The notes under the pieces are model-generated. The model did not search any database, was not told where the DNA came from, and was given only the letters and a program-made list of their open reading frames with translations. The translations under genes and the position numbers were made by a program. DNA of 64,000 nt from Aphanothece sacrum FPU1 (GTDB lineage Bacteria > Cyanobacteriota > Cyanobacteriia > Cyanobacteriales > Microcystaceae), in the NCBI RefSeq assembly GCF_003864295.1, contig NZ_BDQK01000001.1, forward strand, positions 248,001-312,000, read 5' to 3'. This document shows, one piece after another, positions 26,580-35,389 of this stretch; position 1 is the stretch's first letter, and every line of letters begins with the position of its first letter.

Positions 26580-28310
26580 ATGATAACTACCCTTACCCAA
26601 ACAATTCATCGATGGCGTAAAGTGCTACTAATTGCACCAATAGTAGCTACATTAATCATTTTGACTAGCTTAACAGGTTTATTGCAACCGTTAGAATTTT
26701 TAACATTTGATAATTTTTTTCGTTGGCGTTTTCCAGAAAACGTCGATCCTAGAATTGTTATTGTTACAGTTAGTGAATCAGATATTATTAAATTAAAACA
26801 ATGGCCCTTATCTGATGAGAAGTTAGTCAAATTAATTAATAACATTAAAAAGCATGAACCTAGAGTCATTGGGTTAAATATTTTTCGAGATTTTCCTATA
26901 GAACCTGGTTATCAAAAGCTAATTTCTCTGTTTAAATCAACCCCTAATTTAATTGGTATTGAAAAACTTATTGGTCAGCCAATTTCAGGCCCTCCCATTC
27001 TCTCTGAAAACCAACAAGTAGGCTTTGTTGATATGGTTTTGGATGAAGATGGAACGATTCGTAGAGACTTAGTAACCATGACAGTTCAAAAAAACTTAAA
27101 TAAACTTAGTTTTCCGATGCTTCTATCGTTAAAGTATCTAGAAAAAGAAGAAATAACCCCTCAATTAACAGGAGAATATTCTCAAGATATAATAATCGGA
27201 AAAGCACGGTTAACACCGCTTTCTAAGGATGCTGGAAGTTATATTGGAATTGATAATGCCGGGTATCAAATTTTATTGAATTTTAGAGGAATAGAAAACT
27301 CTTTTGATCAGGTGTCGATTTTAGATGTTTTAAACAATAAAATTCCTGACAATTTATGGCGCGATCGCGTTGTTTTAATCGGTGTAACAGCAGAAAGTAT
27401 TAATAAATCTTTGTTTACTCCTTATAGTAGTTCTCAACCGACATCAGGGGTAATTATTCAAGCAAATTCTGTTAGTCAAATTTTAAGTGCGGCCTTAGAT
27501 AATCGTCCTTTATTAAGAGTTTTTTCCGACTTTTTAGAGTGGTTATGGCTAGTTCTTTGGTCTTTGATCGCTGCTATAACGATTAAACACTTAATCCGTC
27601 AAGATTTCTTGAATTATAGTTCAATTTTAAAATGGGGCGCGATCGCTATTCTTAATTTAATTATAGGTATGTCTTTAATAGTAAGTAACTATCTATTATT
27701 TTTATTAGGTTGGTGGATTCCTACTATTTCTCCTTTATTGGGAATAGCAGGTGCTTCAATTATTGTCATTATTTATCAATGGAAATATCTAGCAACTATT
27801 GATAGTTTAACTCAAATTCCTAACCGTTTTTACTTTAATCAATTCTTGCAAACAACTTGGAAATTAACTCTGTTTCATCGCAGGAATTTATCGATTATTT
27901 TGTGTGATGTTGATCACTTCAAACGGTATAATGATACCTATGGACATCAAGAAGGAGATAATTGTTTACAAAAAGTAGCTCAAGCGATTAATAAAGGAGT
28001 TCGTAGGACAGATTTTGTTGCTCGTTATGGAGGGGAAGAATTTGTGGTAGTTTTGCCGAATACTGATACAGAACAAGCTATACAAATTGCTCAAAGAATG
28101 TTAGCAAAGGTCAAAGCTCTTAATATTGCTCACGAAACTTCTTTAACAGCTAATCATGTGACAATTAGTTGTGGTATTGCTAGTCTAAAATTACCTAAAG
28201 ATAAGTTTTATGATGACTTAATTCTCAGAGCAGATCAAGCTTTATATGAAGCTAAAAGAAAAGGCCGCAATCGTGTTGTTGTTTATGATTATATGGCTAA
28301 TGTATCATGA
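26580..28310 (+). CDS. CHASE2-GGDEF membrane diguanylate cyclase
   Basis: 576 aa. An N-terminal membrane segment (about 15-36) is followed by an extracytoplasmic CHASE2 sensor (about 45-305; starts LTFDNFFRWRFPE and ends near WRDRVVLIGVTA). Three further membrane helices lie in about 318-400. The cytoplasmic GGDEF domain (about 405-570) has an intact ARYGGEEF and an RRTD I-site five residues earlier, so it should make cyclic di-GMP and be product-inhibited. CHASE2 usually senses an unknown external signal. It is followed 7 nt later by the Dam-like methylase start at 28318, suggesting co-transcription. Confidence 0.92.
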   Translation: MITTLTQTIHRWRKVLLIAPIVATLIILTSLTGLLQPLEFLTFDNFFRWRFPENVDPRIVIVTVSESDIIKLKQWPLSDEKLVKLINNIKKHEPRVIGLNIFRDFPIEPGYQKLISLFKSTPNLIGIEKLIGQPISGPPILSENQQVGFVDMVLDEDGTIRRDLVTMTVQKNLNKLSFPMLLSLKYLEKEEITPQLTGEYSQDIIIGKARLTPLSKDAGSYIGIDNAGYQILLNFRGIENSFDQVSILDVLNNKIPDNLWRDRVVLIGVTAESINKSLFTPYSSSQPTSGVIIQANSVSQILSAALDNRPLLRVFSDFLEWLWLVLWSLIAAITIKHLIRQDFLNYSSILKWGAIAILNLIIGMSLIVSNYLLFLLGWWIPTISPLLGIAGASIIVIIYQWKYLATIDSLTQIPNRFYFNQFLQTTWKLTLFHRRNLSIILCDVDHFKRYNDTYGHQEGDNCLQKVAQAINKGVRRTDFVARYGGEEFVVVLPNTDTEQAIQIAQRMLAKVKALNIAHETSLTANHVTISCGIASLKLPKDKFYDDLILRADQALYEAKRKGRNRVVVYDYMANVS

Positions 28311-28317
28311 TGATAAT

Positions 28318-29226
28318 ATGAAAAATTTAGAATCTAAGCCATCAACAAGTAACACTTTAATTAAAAGTCCTCTCCGTTATCCTGGTGGAAAATCAAGAGC
28401 AATACCTCAAATTATTGAACAGCTTCCTCATCATTTTTTAGAGTATCGAGAACCCTTTGTTGGTGGGGGTTCAGTGTTTATTTATCTTAAACAAATTTAT
28501 CCTGATATTAAAATTTGGATCAATGATTTAAACCCAGAGGTGTATTATTTTTGGAAAATCGCTCAATCTGATCTTAAAGAATTAGTAAGCGTTTTGCATA
28601 AAATCAAATTAAATTGTACAGATGGGAAACAATTATTTAATGAATTAACCTCTGTTAATGTAGCAGAATTATCAGAATTTGAACGTGCCGTTAGATTTTT
28701 TATTTTAAATAGAATTACTTTTTCGGGAACTGTTGAATCAGGGGGATTTTCTCAAGGTGCATTTACTCAAAGATTTACAGATTCTTCTATTGATCGTCTA
28801 GAAATTTTAGACCAAATTCTCCAAGGAGTTAAAATTACTAATTTAGATTATAGTGAGTTAGTAAACGCGGCAGGAAATGAGGTATTTATTTTTTTAGATC
28901 CCCCTTATTATGCTGCTACCAAATCTAAACTATATGGCAAAGACGGACACTTACATACATCTTTTGAGCATCAAAGATTTGCAGAAATTATGAGTCTTTG
29001 TCCCCATCAATGGTTAATTACCTATGATAATTCAGAATCAATTAGAGCTAATTTTGCAGATTTTAATCTAATTGACTGGGAATTACAATATGGCATGAAT
29101 AATTATAAACAGGGTAAAGCCGCAAAAGGCAAGGAAATTTTTATCAGAAATTATGCTCTAAAACCTCAAATAATTTCTAAAAACATAGAAATGCAACAAT
29201 TATCATTAGATTTTAGTATTTTGTAG
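28318..29226 (+). CDS. dam: Dam-family N6-adenine DNA methyltransferase
   Basis: 302 aa from the ATG at 28318; a start at 28246 would overlap the GGDEF gene by 65 nt without conserved residues. The SAM-binding motif FVGGGSVF and the upstream SPLRYPGGKSRA match class D12 (Dam) enzymes. The catalytic motif is DPPYY at about 195-199. GATC is the likely target by family, which would also cover the HIP1 core GCGATCGC, but specificity cannot be read directly. No restriction endonuclease is adjacent, so it is an orphan methylase. The TAG stop lies inside the arm of the palindromic repeat at 29223-29285. Confidence 0.87.
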   Translation: MKNLESKPSTSNTLIKSPLRYPGGKSRAIPQIIEQLPHHFLEYREPFVGGGSVFIYLKQIYPDIKIWINDLNPEVYYFWKIAQSDLKELVSVLHKIKLNCTDGKQLFNELTSVNVAELSEFERAVRFFILNRITFSGTVESGGFSQGAFTQRFTDSSIDRLEILDQILQGVKITNLDYSELVNAAGNEVFIFLDPPYYAATKSKLYGKDGHLHTSFEHQRFAEIMSLCPHQWLITYDNSESIRANFADFNLIDWELQYGMNNYKQGKAAKGKEIFIRNYALKPQIISKNIEMQQLSLDFSIL

Positions 29227-29285
29227 GGGCGGGTTTTTGAGAAGATTTATGATACTCACAAAAAAATTAAATAAACCCGCCCCTA
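29223..29285. repeat. GGGGCGGGTTT palindromic repeat (copy 1)
   Basis: 13-bp arms TAGGGGCGGGTTT and AAACCCGCCCCTA enclose an AT-rich loop of about 36 bp. A near copy is at 59743-59806. It overlaps the methylase stop and may act as a 3' hairpin. After it a short motif (CCCCTATTTTATGAGCCTC) is repeated twice. Confidence 0.75.
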
Positions 29286-29379
29286 TTTTATGAGCCTCTA
29301 TTTTATGATATTCACAAATAGATAAATCCACCCCTATTTTATGAGCCTCACACATCTAATTTTGTATATTAAGATTAAG

Positions 29380-29412
29380 GTTTGTTGGGTTTCGTTCCTC
29401 AACCCAACCTAC
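29380..29412. repeat. 33-bp dispersed palindromic repeat (copy 2)
   Basis: Identical over 33 bp to 4554-4586. Confidence 0.75.
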
Positions 29413-29475
29413 TAGATTTATCGTGGCGTGATCATTTATAATGAAAAAAGATGATTTTAAAATTTAATCAAATCT

Positions 29476-29736
29476 ATGGCTAGATTAGAACCCCATACTT
29501 TACAGATGCAAATATCTCGGATGTTTGAGCAAGGACAATCCTTTTTTTGTGCTATAAAAGTACAAGATTGGTTACGAGAACAAAAAGAAGATCCCAACGC
29601 TTATGAAATCCTTTTTCATCCCCAACCTGCACCTGCAAATAGTAGTTTAACCACTTTAGTTACTATTGAATTACGTCGTCGAGATGGAGAACCCGTTGAT
29701 CCTTGGTTACAAGAAGAAGTCAACCAAAGCAGTTAG
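29476..29736 (+). CDS. Conserved small hypothetical protein
   Basis: 86 aa, no family recognised. The sequence is soluble and mildly acidic at its end, with LEPHTLQMQISRMFEQGQ, VQDWLREQ and TTLVTIELRRRDGEPVDPWLQ segments. Codon use resembles its neighbours and a clear ATG is present, so it is likely a real gene. It stands between the methylase and crtD, same strand as both. Confidence 0.6.
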   Translation: MARLEPHTLQMQISRMFEQGQSFFCAIKVQDWLREQKEDPNAYEILFHPQPAPANSSLTTLVTIELRRRDGEPVDPWLQEEVNQSS

Positions 29737-29826
29737 CTAATAAGTATCTCAAGTTATTGGTTAAAATTAAAGAATTTTGTCTAAAAACCTGCTCGTATCT
29801 AAAAATTAAAGACACAACCGTCATCA

Positions 29827-29854
29827 GTAGGGGTCAACGGCCCTTGACCCCTAG
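29827..29854. repeat. GTAGGGGTCAACGG palindrome (copy 1)
   Basis: Near-perfect 28-bp palindrome just upstream of the crtD-like gene. A perfect version is at 32848-32875 and a degenerate one at 43839-43860. Confidence 0.65.
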
Positions 29855-29912
29855 ATTATTAAAAAATATTACAATAAGGAGAGGAAATATTAAATAATGT
29901 AAAGAAGCAAGG

Positions 29913-31421
29913 ATGTCAAAACGGGTTATTGTTATAGGAGCGGGAATCGGTGGATTAACGACTGGAGCCTTATTAGCCCGTCGAGGATACCAACTGACCA
30001 TTTATGAGCAAGCCTTTGTCCCTGGGGGATGCGCTTCCACCTTTAAACGTCGAGGGTTTACCTTTGATGTAGGAGCAACTCAGGTGGCAGGATTAGAACC
30101 TGGAGGCATTCATCAGCGCATTTTTGCCGAATTAGAGGTAGAATTACCCCTAGCCACTCCCTGTGACCCCGCTTGTGCTGTTTTCTTACCCGGAGAAACC
30201 GAACCCATTAACGTTTGGCGAGATCCCCAGAAGTGGCAAGCAGAAAGACAAAGACAATTTCCAGGAAGTGAAGCTTTTTGGCAATTATTAAGCAAATTAT
30301 TCCAAGCTAGTTGGAATTTTCAAGGACGAGATCCCGTATTACCCCCGCGAAATCTTTGGGATCTTTGGCAGTTAGTCTCCGCTATGCGCTTAGATACGTT
30401 AATCACCGTTCCCTTTGCTTTAATGACCGTAGGGGATGCTTTACGGTTGTATGGGTTGTCAGAAGATAAACGTCTCAAAACCTTTTTAGATGTACAGCTT
30501 AAGCTTTATTCTCAGGTAAATGCAGACGAAACTGCTCTTTTGTATGCCGCGACTGCTTTAGCTGTATCCCAACAGCCTCAAGGATTGTATCATTTGCAAG
30601 ACAGTATGCAGGTCTTAAGCGATCGCTTAGTCGAAGGGTTAGAAAAGCATGGAGGACAACTATTAACAGGCCATAAGGTTGAAACTATTCACACGGACAA
30701 AAATCAGGCTAAAAGGGTCACTATTCGTCATCAGAAAACTGGAGAAACCTTTACAGAAACTGCCGATCATATTGTGGCTAATGTCCCGGTGCAGAACTTA
30801 ATACAAATGCTGGATACGCCCCTGTCACCTTCTCCCTTATGGAAACTGTATCAACGACGTATCCATAAATTACCCGAAGCATCAGGAGCATTTGTAGTCT
30901 ATTTAGGGGTTGATCGTCAAGCTATACCCCAAGGATGTCCCCCCCATTTACAATTCTTATACGATTATGACGGCCCCATAGGAGAAAACAACTCCTTATT
31001 TGTATCCGTCAGTAAACCAGAGGATGGACGGGCCCCGAAGGGAAAAGCTACCATTATTGCCTCATCTTTCACTGAGGCGCAAATTTGGTGGCAAATTACC
31101 CCCGAAAGGTATCAAGAATTGAAAACTCAGTATACACAAGAAGCGATCACCCGTTTAAGCCAATATTTTCATCTGACGGCCGACACCATTATTCATCAAG
31201 AAGCCGCCACACCCCGCACCTTTGCTCATTTTACAGCCAGAGATAAAGGAGTTGTGGGAGGTATTGGTCAAAGAGTGTCTACCTTTGGCCCATTTGGAAT
31301 AGCCACCCGAACCCCCATTAACCATCTGTGGTTAGTGGGAGACTCTACTCATCCAGGGGAAGGAACAGCAGGGGTTAGTTATTCGGCCTTAACAGTTGTG
31401 AGACAAATTGAGCTAAACTAA
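29913..31421 (+). CDS. crtD: Phytoene desaturase-type carotenoid desaturase, CrtD-like (C-3',4' desaturase)
   Basis: 502 aa, typical for the family. The N-terminal FAD-binding motif is VIVIGAGIGGLTTGALLARRG, and the family motif VPGGCASTFKRRGFTFDVGAT follows. The C-terminal FAD contact reads LWLVGDSTHPGEGTAGVSYS. In cyanobacteria CrtD introduces the C-3',4' double bond in myxol glycosides; CrtH/CrtISO isomerases are relatives, and the GATQVAGLEPGG segment fits CrtD better as I recall it. The 3' end overlaps the convergent regulator by 4 nt. An AGGA is present a few bases before the ATG. Confidence 0.75.
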   Translation: MSKRVIVIGAGIGGLTTGALLARRGYQLTIYEQAFVPGGCASTFKRRGFTFDVGATQVAGLEPGGIHQRIFAELEVELPLATPCDPACAVFLPGETEPINVWRDPQKWQAERQRQFPGSEAFWQLLSKLFQASWNFQGRDPVLPPRNLWDLWQLVSAMRLDTLITVPFALMTVGDALRLYGLSEDKRLKTFLDVQLKLYSQVNADETALLYAATALAVSQQPQGLYHLQDSMQVLSDRLVEGLEKHGGQLLTGHKVETIHTDKNQAKRVTIRHQKTGETFTETADHIVANVPVQNLIQMLDTPLSPSPLWKLYQRRIHKLPEASGAFVVYLGVDRQAIPQGCPPHLQFLYDYDGPIGENNSLFVSVSKPEDGRAPKGKATIIASSFTEAQIWWQITPERYQELKTQYTQEAITRLSQYFHLTADTIIHQEAATPRTFAHFTARDKGVVGGIGQRVSTFGPFGIATRTPINHLWLVGDSTHPGEGTAGVSYSALTVVRQIELN

Positions 31422-32203
31422 TGAGTAGTCGATAGACGATGATGATTATCACTTAGTTGACTATTCCTCATCATTTGGTGGCCAATAGGAGGAGCCGCAG
31501 GAGAAGCAGAAGGATCTTGTAATCCCTCCGTATTAAAACGATAACCCACATTACGCACCGTTTGAATCAGACTCGGTTGACGGGGATCAGTTTCGATTTT
31601 TTTGCGCAGTGACAGAACGTGAGTATCGATAGTCCGTGGATTATCAATAGCCTCGGGCCAGGCCCGTTGTAGTAACTCCGAACGACTTAAGGGGTTGCCT
31701 TCCGCTTGAGCTAGAACGTATAATAAACTAAATTCTTGAGGAGTAAGATCGACGAAATCCCCACGAAATTGTACCCGACGTTGGACTAAATCGATTTTTA
31801 GATCTCCATAGTCAAGATACATAGGGGCAGAAGCCACTCGCAAGCGTCTAATAAGGGCTTCAACCCGGGCCATAAACTCTTGCATCCCAAAAGGTTTGCT
31901 CAGATAATCATCCGCTCCAGCATTTAGCCCTCTGACAATATCTTTTTCACCGTTACGGGCTGATAAAATTAAGACTAGGGACTGCCTTTGTTGATGAAGC
32001 CATTGGCACAATTCTATCCCATCTCCGTCAGGAAGATCAGAGTCTAAAATAACTAAGGCTGGCTGGCGATGGGCAAAGGAATTTCGAGCTTGCTGAATAT
32101 TAGCACATTGTTGAGCCATATAACCAGCTTGCTGTAAATGCCAACCTAATAAGGATCTCAGGTGAGGATTTCCCTCAACAATGGCAATATAAATCAAACT
32201 CAC
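31418..32203 (-). CDS. OmpR/PhoB-family response regulator (NblR-like)
   Basis: 261 aa. Receiver domain at about 1-120 with the phosphoacceptor Asp in VILDSDLPDGDG and KPF at the end, but the usual acidic pair is reduced to EGN (VEGNPHLRSL), missing one acidic residue. A winged-helix DNA-binding domain at about 130-230 has the PhoB pattern (LTPQEFSLLYVLA, RTIDTHVLSLRKKIE, VRNVGYRF). The incomplete acidic pocket recalls NblR, the atypical cyanobacterial regulator of pigment degradation, but the assignment is by resemblance only. Divergent from 32517 with a 313-bp promoter region. Confidence 0.85.
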   Translation of the reverse strand: MSLIYIAIVEGNPHLRSLLGWHLQQAGYMAQQCANIQQARNSFAHRQPALVILDSDLPDGDGIELCQWLHQQRQSLVLILSARNGEKDIVRGLNAGADDYLSKPFGMQEFMARVEALIRRLRVASAPMYLDYGDLKIDLVQRRVQFRGDFVDLTPQEFSLLYVLAQAEGNPLSRSELLQRAWPEAIDNPRTIDTHVLSLRKKIETDPRQPSLIQTVRNVGYRFNTEGLQDPSASPAAPPIGHQMMRNSQLSDNHHRLSTTH

Positions 32204-32516
32204 CTTAGTTGTATTCCTTCTAAAATAACACCCATTAGCCTAACAAACGCAATGTCAAGAATTTGTAACATCTGTTACTCTAGGTTATCACTAATTCCGA
32301 AGAAAAGCTTAAATTTTGTCTATTATATTGCTGATGGAAATTTCTCCTGTTAAGTGATCAAGATTTTAAGTCAACAACGGGGTAAAATAGGGTTAGGAGT
32401 GAATTAACCTTGTTAATGTCTAAATTTTCGGCAGAATTCCTTGCTTTCTTTTAAGGGATTGATTAGCATTAAACCATTAATAGTATTATCCCCTTTTAAA
32501 CGCACTAATTAGGATT
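32204..32516. promoter_or_regulatory. Divergent promoter region between the regulator and the DUF6761-like gene
   Basis: 313 bp without coding potential, AT-rich. No specific operator recognised. It must serve both divergent genes. Confidence 0.45.
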
Positions 32517-32765
32517 ATGCTTCAAGATTCTCAGGCAATTCGTTATTATCAAAAGCTTACCGATGGAATGGTTGATTTATGGAATCGGGGTCGTCGCTTT
32601 GATGAAATCCAATCTTATATGGATGGATATCTCGCTTGTCTGCGTCATACGAGTACACTAGAAATTTATCTAATAAATAGATTAGAAGAAGAAGTTTGGC
32701 GGTTTTTTCGTGATCCGTCTAACTTTGAAATGACCCGATTACAAACTGAACCTGATTATTATTAA
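32517..32765 (+). CDS. Small conserved cyanobacterial protein (DUF6761-like)
   Basis: 82 aa with RYYQKLTDGMVDLWNRG, YMDGYLACLR and VWRFFRDPSNFE segments. It resembles the small cyanobacterial family DUF6761 as I recall it; function unknown. No signal peptide or membrane helix. ATG preceded by a weak AGG. Followed by a perfect palindrome at 32848. Confidence 0.68.
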   Translation: MLQDSQAIRYYQKLTDGMVDLWNRGRRFDEIQSYMDGYLACLRHTSTLEIYLINRLEEEVWRFFRDPSNFEMTRLQTEPDYY

Positions 32766-32847
32766 CACTTGAAAAGTTCAGAAGTTCTTAAAATGTTATG
32801 TAGAAAGTTGGGGATACCATTTTCATCAACTTGGACTATAGATTCTC

Positions 32848-32875
32848 GTAGGGGTCAACGGCCGTTGACCCCTAC
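32848..32875. repeat. Perfect 28-bp palindrome GTAGGGGTCAACGG (copy 2)
   Basis: 14-bp arms with no loop, between the convergent DUF6761-like gene and grxD. Could serve as a bidirectional hairpin for both 3' ends. Confidence 0.75.
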
Positions 32876-32890
32876 TTGAGGAAATTAGTA

Positions 32891-33214
32891 TTAGGAGGCT
32901 AAAGTTAATGTAACTTGTTGCTGTAATTCACCTTTTTGATACAGTTCAACCATAATATCGGAACCGCCGACAAATTCCCCGTTGATATATACTTGAGGAA
33001 TAGTGGGCCAGCTTGAGTATTCTTTGATCCCTTCACGAATTTCATAATCAGCTAAAACGTCAACGGTTTCAAAGGGAACACCCAAGGTACTGAGAATTTG
33101 GACAACAGTGTTAGAAAATCCACATTGAGGCATCAATCTATTGCCTTTCATAAACACAAGGATTTTGTGTTCTTTAACAAGCTCATCAAGGCGTTCTTTA
33201 AGTTGTGGTGTCAT
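32891..33214 (-). CDS. grxD: Monothiol glutaredoxin, Grx4 family
   Basis: 107 aa. The active site CGFS sits at residues 32-35 in MPQCGFSNTVVQIL, and the fold continues with WPTIPQVYINGEFVGGSDI, the glutathione-binding TVP-like and GG motifs. Monothiol glutaredoxins ligate [2Fe-2S] clusters with glutathione and pair with BolA in iron-sulphur delivery or iron sensing. The BolA gene lies immediately upstream on the same strand, which supports this. Confidence 0.93.
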   Translation of the reverse strand: MTPQLKERLDELVKEHKILVFMKGNRLMPQCGFSNTVVQILSTLGVPFETVDVLADYEIREGIKEYSSWPTIPQVYINGEFVGGSDIMVELYQKGELQQQVTLTLAS

Positions 33215-33309
33215 AGATACTCCGAAAAAAGTCTACCAAGCAATTGAAAAATGATGGCCGCAGGCGCAGGGCTGACGTACCTATCCTAATCTATTGTAAC
33301 TCAGGCCAT

Positions 33310-33558
33310 TTATTGGGCCGCTTCCCAGTCTTGGGGAGTATAAGTTTTTAAAGCCAGAGCATGAATGATTTGTGTGTCCATAGCTTCTTTAACGGCACTA
33401 TACACAAGCTGATGCTGTTTCACCAAGCTTTGCCCTTCAAATGTGGCTGAGACAACGATTGCCTCTAGGTGATCACCACCTTTTAGATCTTTTACCATGA
33501 CTTGAGCATCAGGTAGTTTCTCTTTAATCATTGCTTCAACTTGGCCGAGTCCGATCAT
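33310..33558 (-). CDS. BolA-family protein
   Basis: 82 aa from the ATG at 33558 ([20 protein letters not shown]); the longer reading from 33612 adds an unconserved tail. The BolA fold shows in [18 protein letters not shown] and [14 protein letters not shown], with the conserved LALKTYTP ending. BolA proteins form heterodimers with CGFS glutaredoxins around a [2Fe-2S] cluster. It precedes grxD by 95 nt on the same strand, so the partners are probably co-expressed. Confidence 0.9.
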   Translation of the reverse strand: MIGLGQVEAMIKEKLPDAQVMVKDLKGGDHLEAIVVSATFEGQSLVKQHQLVYSAVKEAMDTQIIHALALKTYTPQDWEAAQ

Positions 33559-33649
33559 TGTATTTTCCTTAACGATTACTACCAACTCAATATTACGATT
33601 ATTGTCACGCAAATTAAGACAGTTAAGCTACATCAGACAGATTAGTTTC

Positions 33650-34282
33650 TTATGGACTTGGTGTTGTAGCAGTTGAAGAACCCGAAAGAGGTACATCCAC
33701 AAAGCCTAATTCGTATAATTGTTGATAAGATTTTTTGCCTAAATCCGTAGTCGGGTTCTGAGAACGAATCACTTGAATTAGTAAAGGGACGGCTAATTCG
33801 GGCTGATTTTGCGCTCGATGAACCAGGGCTAACTGATAGGTCGCTGAATCTCTCATCTGACCAGTTTTTAAGGCATTAGTCCGTTGCGTATCATAAATTT
33901 TTGTATCAATACCTGAGAAACTATTGGCTAATTGCAGATGAAAATTAGATAATTGATTAAAGATCTTACGGGCTTGTTGGAGTTTAGTGGCCGCTAAACC
34001 ATAATTTTCCTTATTAATTGCTTCCGTTGCCTCACCCATTAATTTTTCTCCTCCCTGTAAACTTAGTAAACTATCTGCTTGAGTCAGGGGACGAAGATTA
34101 TTAGGATCAGAAGGATCATCGATTTGTTCTGGGTCTGCTGGCGCGGGTTGTGCCGGTTGAGTGGTTCCCGAACCCTTGGGAGGAGTTTGAGCTTGTAGTA
34201 TCATCGGTTGAGCGATACTACCGACAAAACACAGAGCTATCAGAGTATTCAAACTTAGGCCATGAGCCAGGGATTTTAACAT
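33650..34282 (-). CDS. Exported hypothetical protein
   Basis: 210 aa. A signal peptide is visible at residues 1-31 (LNTLIALCFVGSIAQPMILQ, cleavage near AQT). A Pro/Thr/Gln-rich linker follows to about residue 60, then an alpha-helical region with TPR-like spacing (INKENYGLAATKLQQARKIF; LALVHRAQNQPELAVPLLIQV). The family was not recognised. Probably periplasmic or thylakoid-lumenal. It lies 37 nt upstream of the BolA reading on the same strand. Confidence 0.6.
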   Translation of the reverse strand: MLKSLAHGLSLNTLIALCFVGSIAQPMILQAQTPPKGSGTTQPAQPAPADPEQIDDPSDPNNLRPLTQADSLLSLQGGEKLMGEATEAINKENYGLAATKLQQARKIFNQLSNFHLQLANSFSGIDTKIYDTQRTNALKTGQMRDSATYQLALVHRAQNQPELAVPLLIQVIRSQNPTTDLGKKSYQQLYELGFVDVPLSGSSTATTPSP

Positions 34283-34313
34283 AAGATCATTCGATAAATC
34301 TAAACGTAATCAG

Positions 34314-34400
34314 TTGAAACTCCCTCGCTTTTTTAACGGCGGGGATTCTTGGTTCAACGAGTCCACTTAAACTAGACTCCTTGCGGTATCTTAACATTTG
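34314..34400. ncRNA. Possible orphan IS605-type right end / structured RNA remnant
   Basis: Contains CCCTCGC paired with GCGGGG around an AT loop, then GAGTCcacttaaactaGACTC. The look is like the 3' end of IS200/IS605-type elements (where omegaRNA is made) but there is no tnpB nearby. Assigned by appearance only. Confidence 0.22.
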
Positions 34401-34547
34401 TCTTTAACGATTTGTCTGAAGTTCCTGACTCACGCAAACTAGGTTGATTGACGGGAATAATCTACTCTATATATTTAATTAAGAAATTGTCTAAAGATTT
34501 TGTTAATATTGTTACCACAAGCAATCTGCCGGAGAACAACCTAAGCT

Positions 34548-35249
34548 ATGAGCCAATCCATCAAACCAATTGTTATCGCCCCCTCGATCCTATCTGCTGA
34601 TTTTAGCCGCTTAGGAGCAGAAATTCAAGCCGTGGACAAAGCCGGTGCCGACTGGATTCATGTAGATGTCATGGACGGTCGTTTTGTTCCTAATATTACC
34701 ATTGGGCCCTTAATTGTTAAGGCTATTCGTCCCTACACCAAAAAGCCTTTAGATGTTCATCTAATGATTGTGGAACCTGAAAAATATGTGGCTGACTTTG
34801 CTAACGCGGGTGCTGATATTATTTCGGTTCACGCAGAACATAACGCTTCTCCCCATTTACACCGGACTTTAGGTCAAATTCGGGAATTGGGCAAAAAAGC
34901 AGGGGTTGTACTTAATCCTTCCACTCCTCTAGCATTGATTGAGTATGTTCTAGAACTTTGCGATTTAGTGTTAATTATGAGTGTTAACCCTGGGTTTGGG
35001 GGTCAAAGCTTTATTCCTGAAGTGGTTCCTAAAATTCGTCAATTACGTCAAATGTGTGATGAACGTGGACTAGATCCTTGGATCGAAGTGGATGGTGGCT
35101 TAAAAGTTGGTAATACTTGGCAAGTGCTAGAAGCTGGTGCTAATGCCATTGTCGCGGGTTCGGCTGTTTTTAACGCTTCTGATTATGCTGAAGCTGTTGA
35201 AGGTATTCGCAATAGTAAGCGTCCTCAACCTCAGTTGGCAACTGTTTAA
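34548..35249 (+). CDS. rpe: Ribulose-5-phosphate 3-epimerase
   Basis: 233 aa, complete. The TIM-barrel motifs are all visible: [55 protein letters not shown] and EVDGGLK. Catalytic acid and base residues are in the DVMDG and EVDGG strands. It interconverts ribulose-5-phosphate and xylulose-5-phosphate in the Calvin cycle and the pentose phosphate pathway. Monocistronic, followed by a clear terminator. Confidence 0.97.
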   Translation: MSQSIKPIVIAPSILSADFSRLGAEIQAVDKAGADWIHVDVMDGRFVPNITIGPLIVKAIRPYTKKPLDVHLMIVEPEKYVADFANAGADIISVHAEHNASPHLHRTLGQIRELGKKAGVVLNPSTPLALIEYVLELCDLVLIMSVNPGFGGQSFIPEVVPKIRQLRQMCDERGLDPWIEVDGGLKVGNTWQVLEAGANAIVAGSAVFNASDYAEAVEGIRNSKRPQPQLATV

Positions 35250-35258
35250 TCTAACAAT

Positions 35259-35284
35259 AAAGGCGATCACTACGATCGCCTTTT
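35259..35284 (+). terminator. Intrinsic terminator of rpe
   Basis: AAAGGCGATC (35259-35268) pairs with GATCGCCTTT (35274-35283) across a 5-base loop, ending in a TTTT. Downstream begins a run of CAGTTATCAGTTAACAG-type short repeats (35287-35322), also seen at 57041-57103. Confidence 0.8.
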
Positions 35285-35389
35285 AACAGTTATCAGTTAA
35301 CAGTTAACAGTTATCAGTTATCCAGCTAAGTCGGTAATTTGTATAAAATGTGGCAATAAAGTTGTTAAAGTGTTAAGAATTGAAAATCC

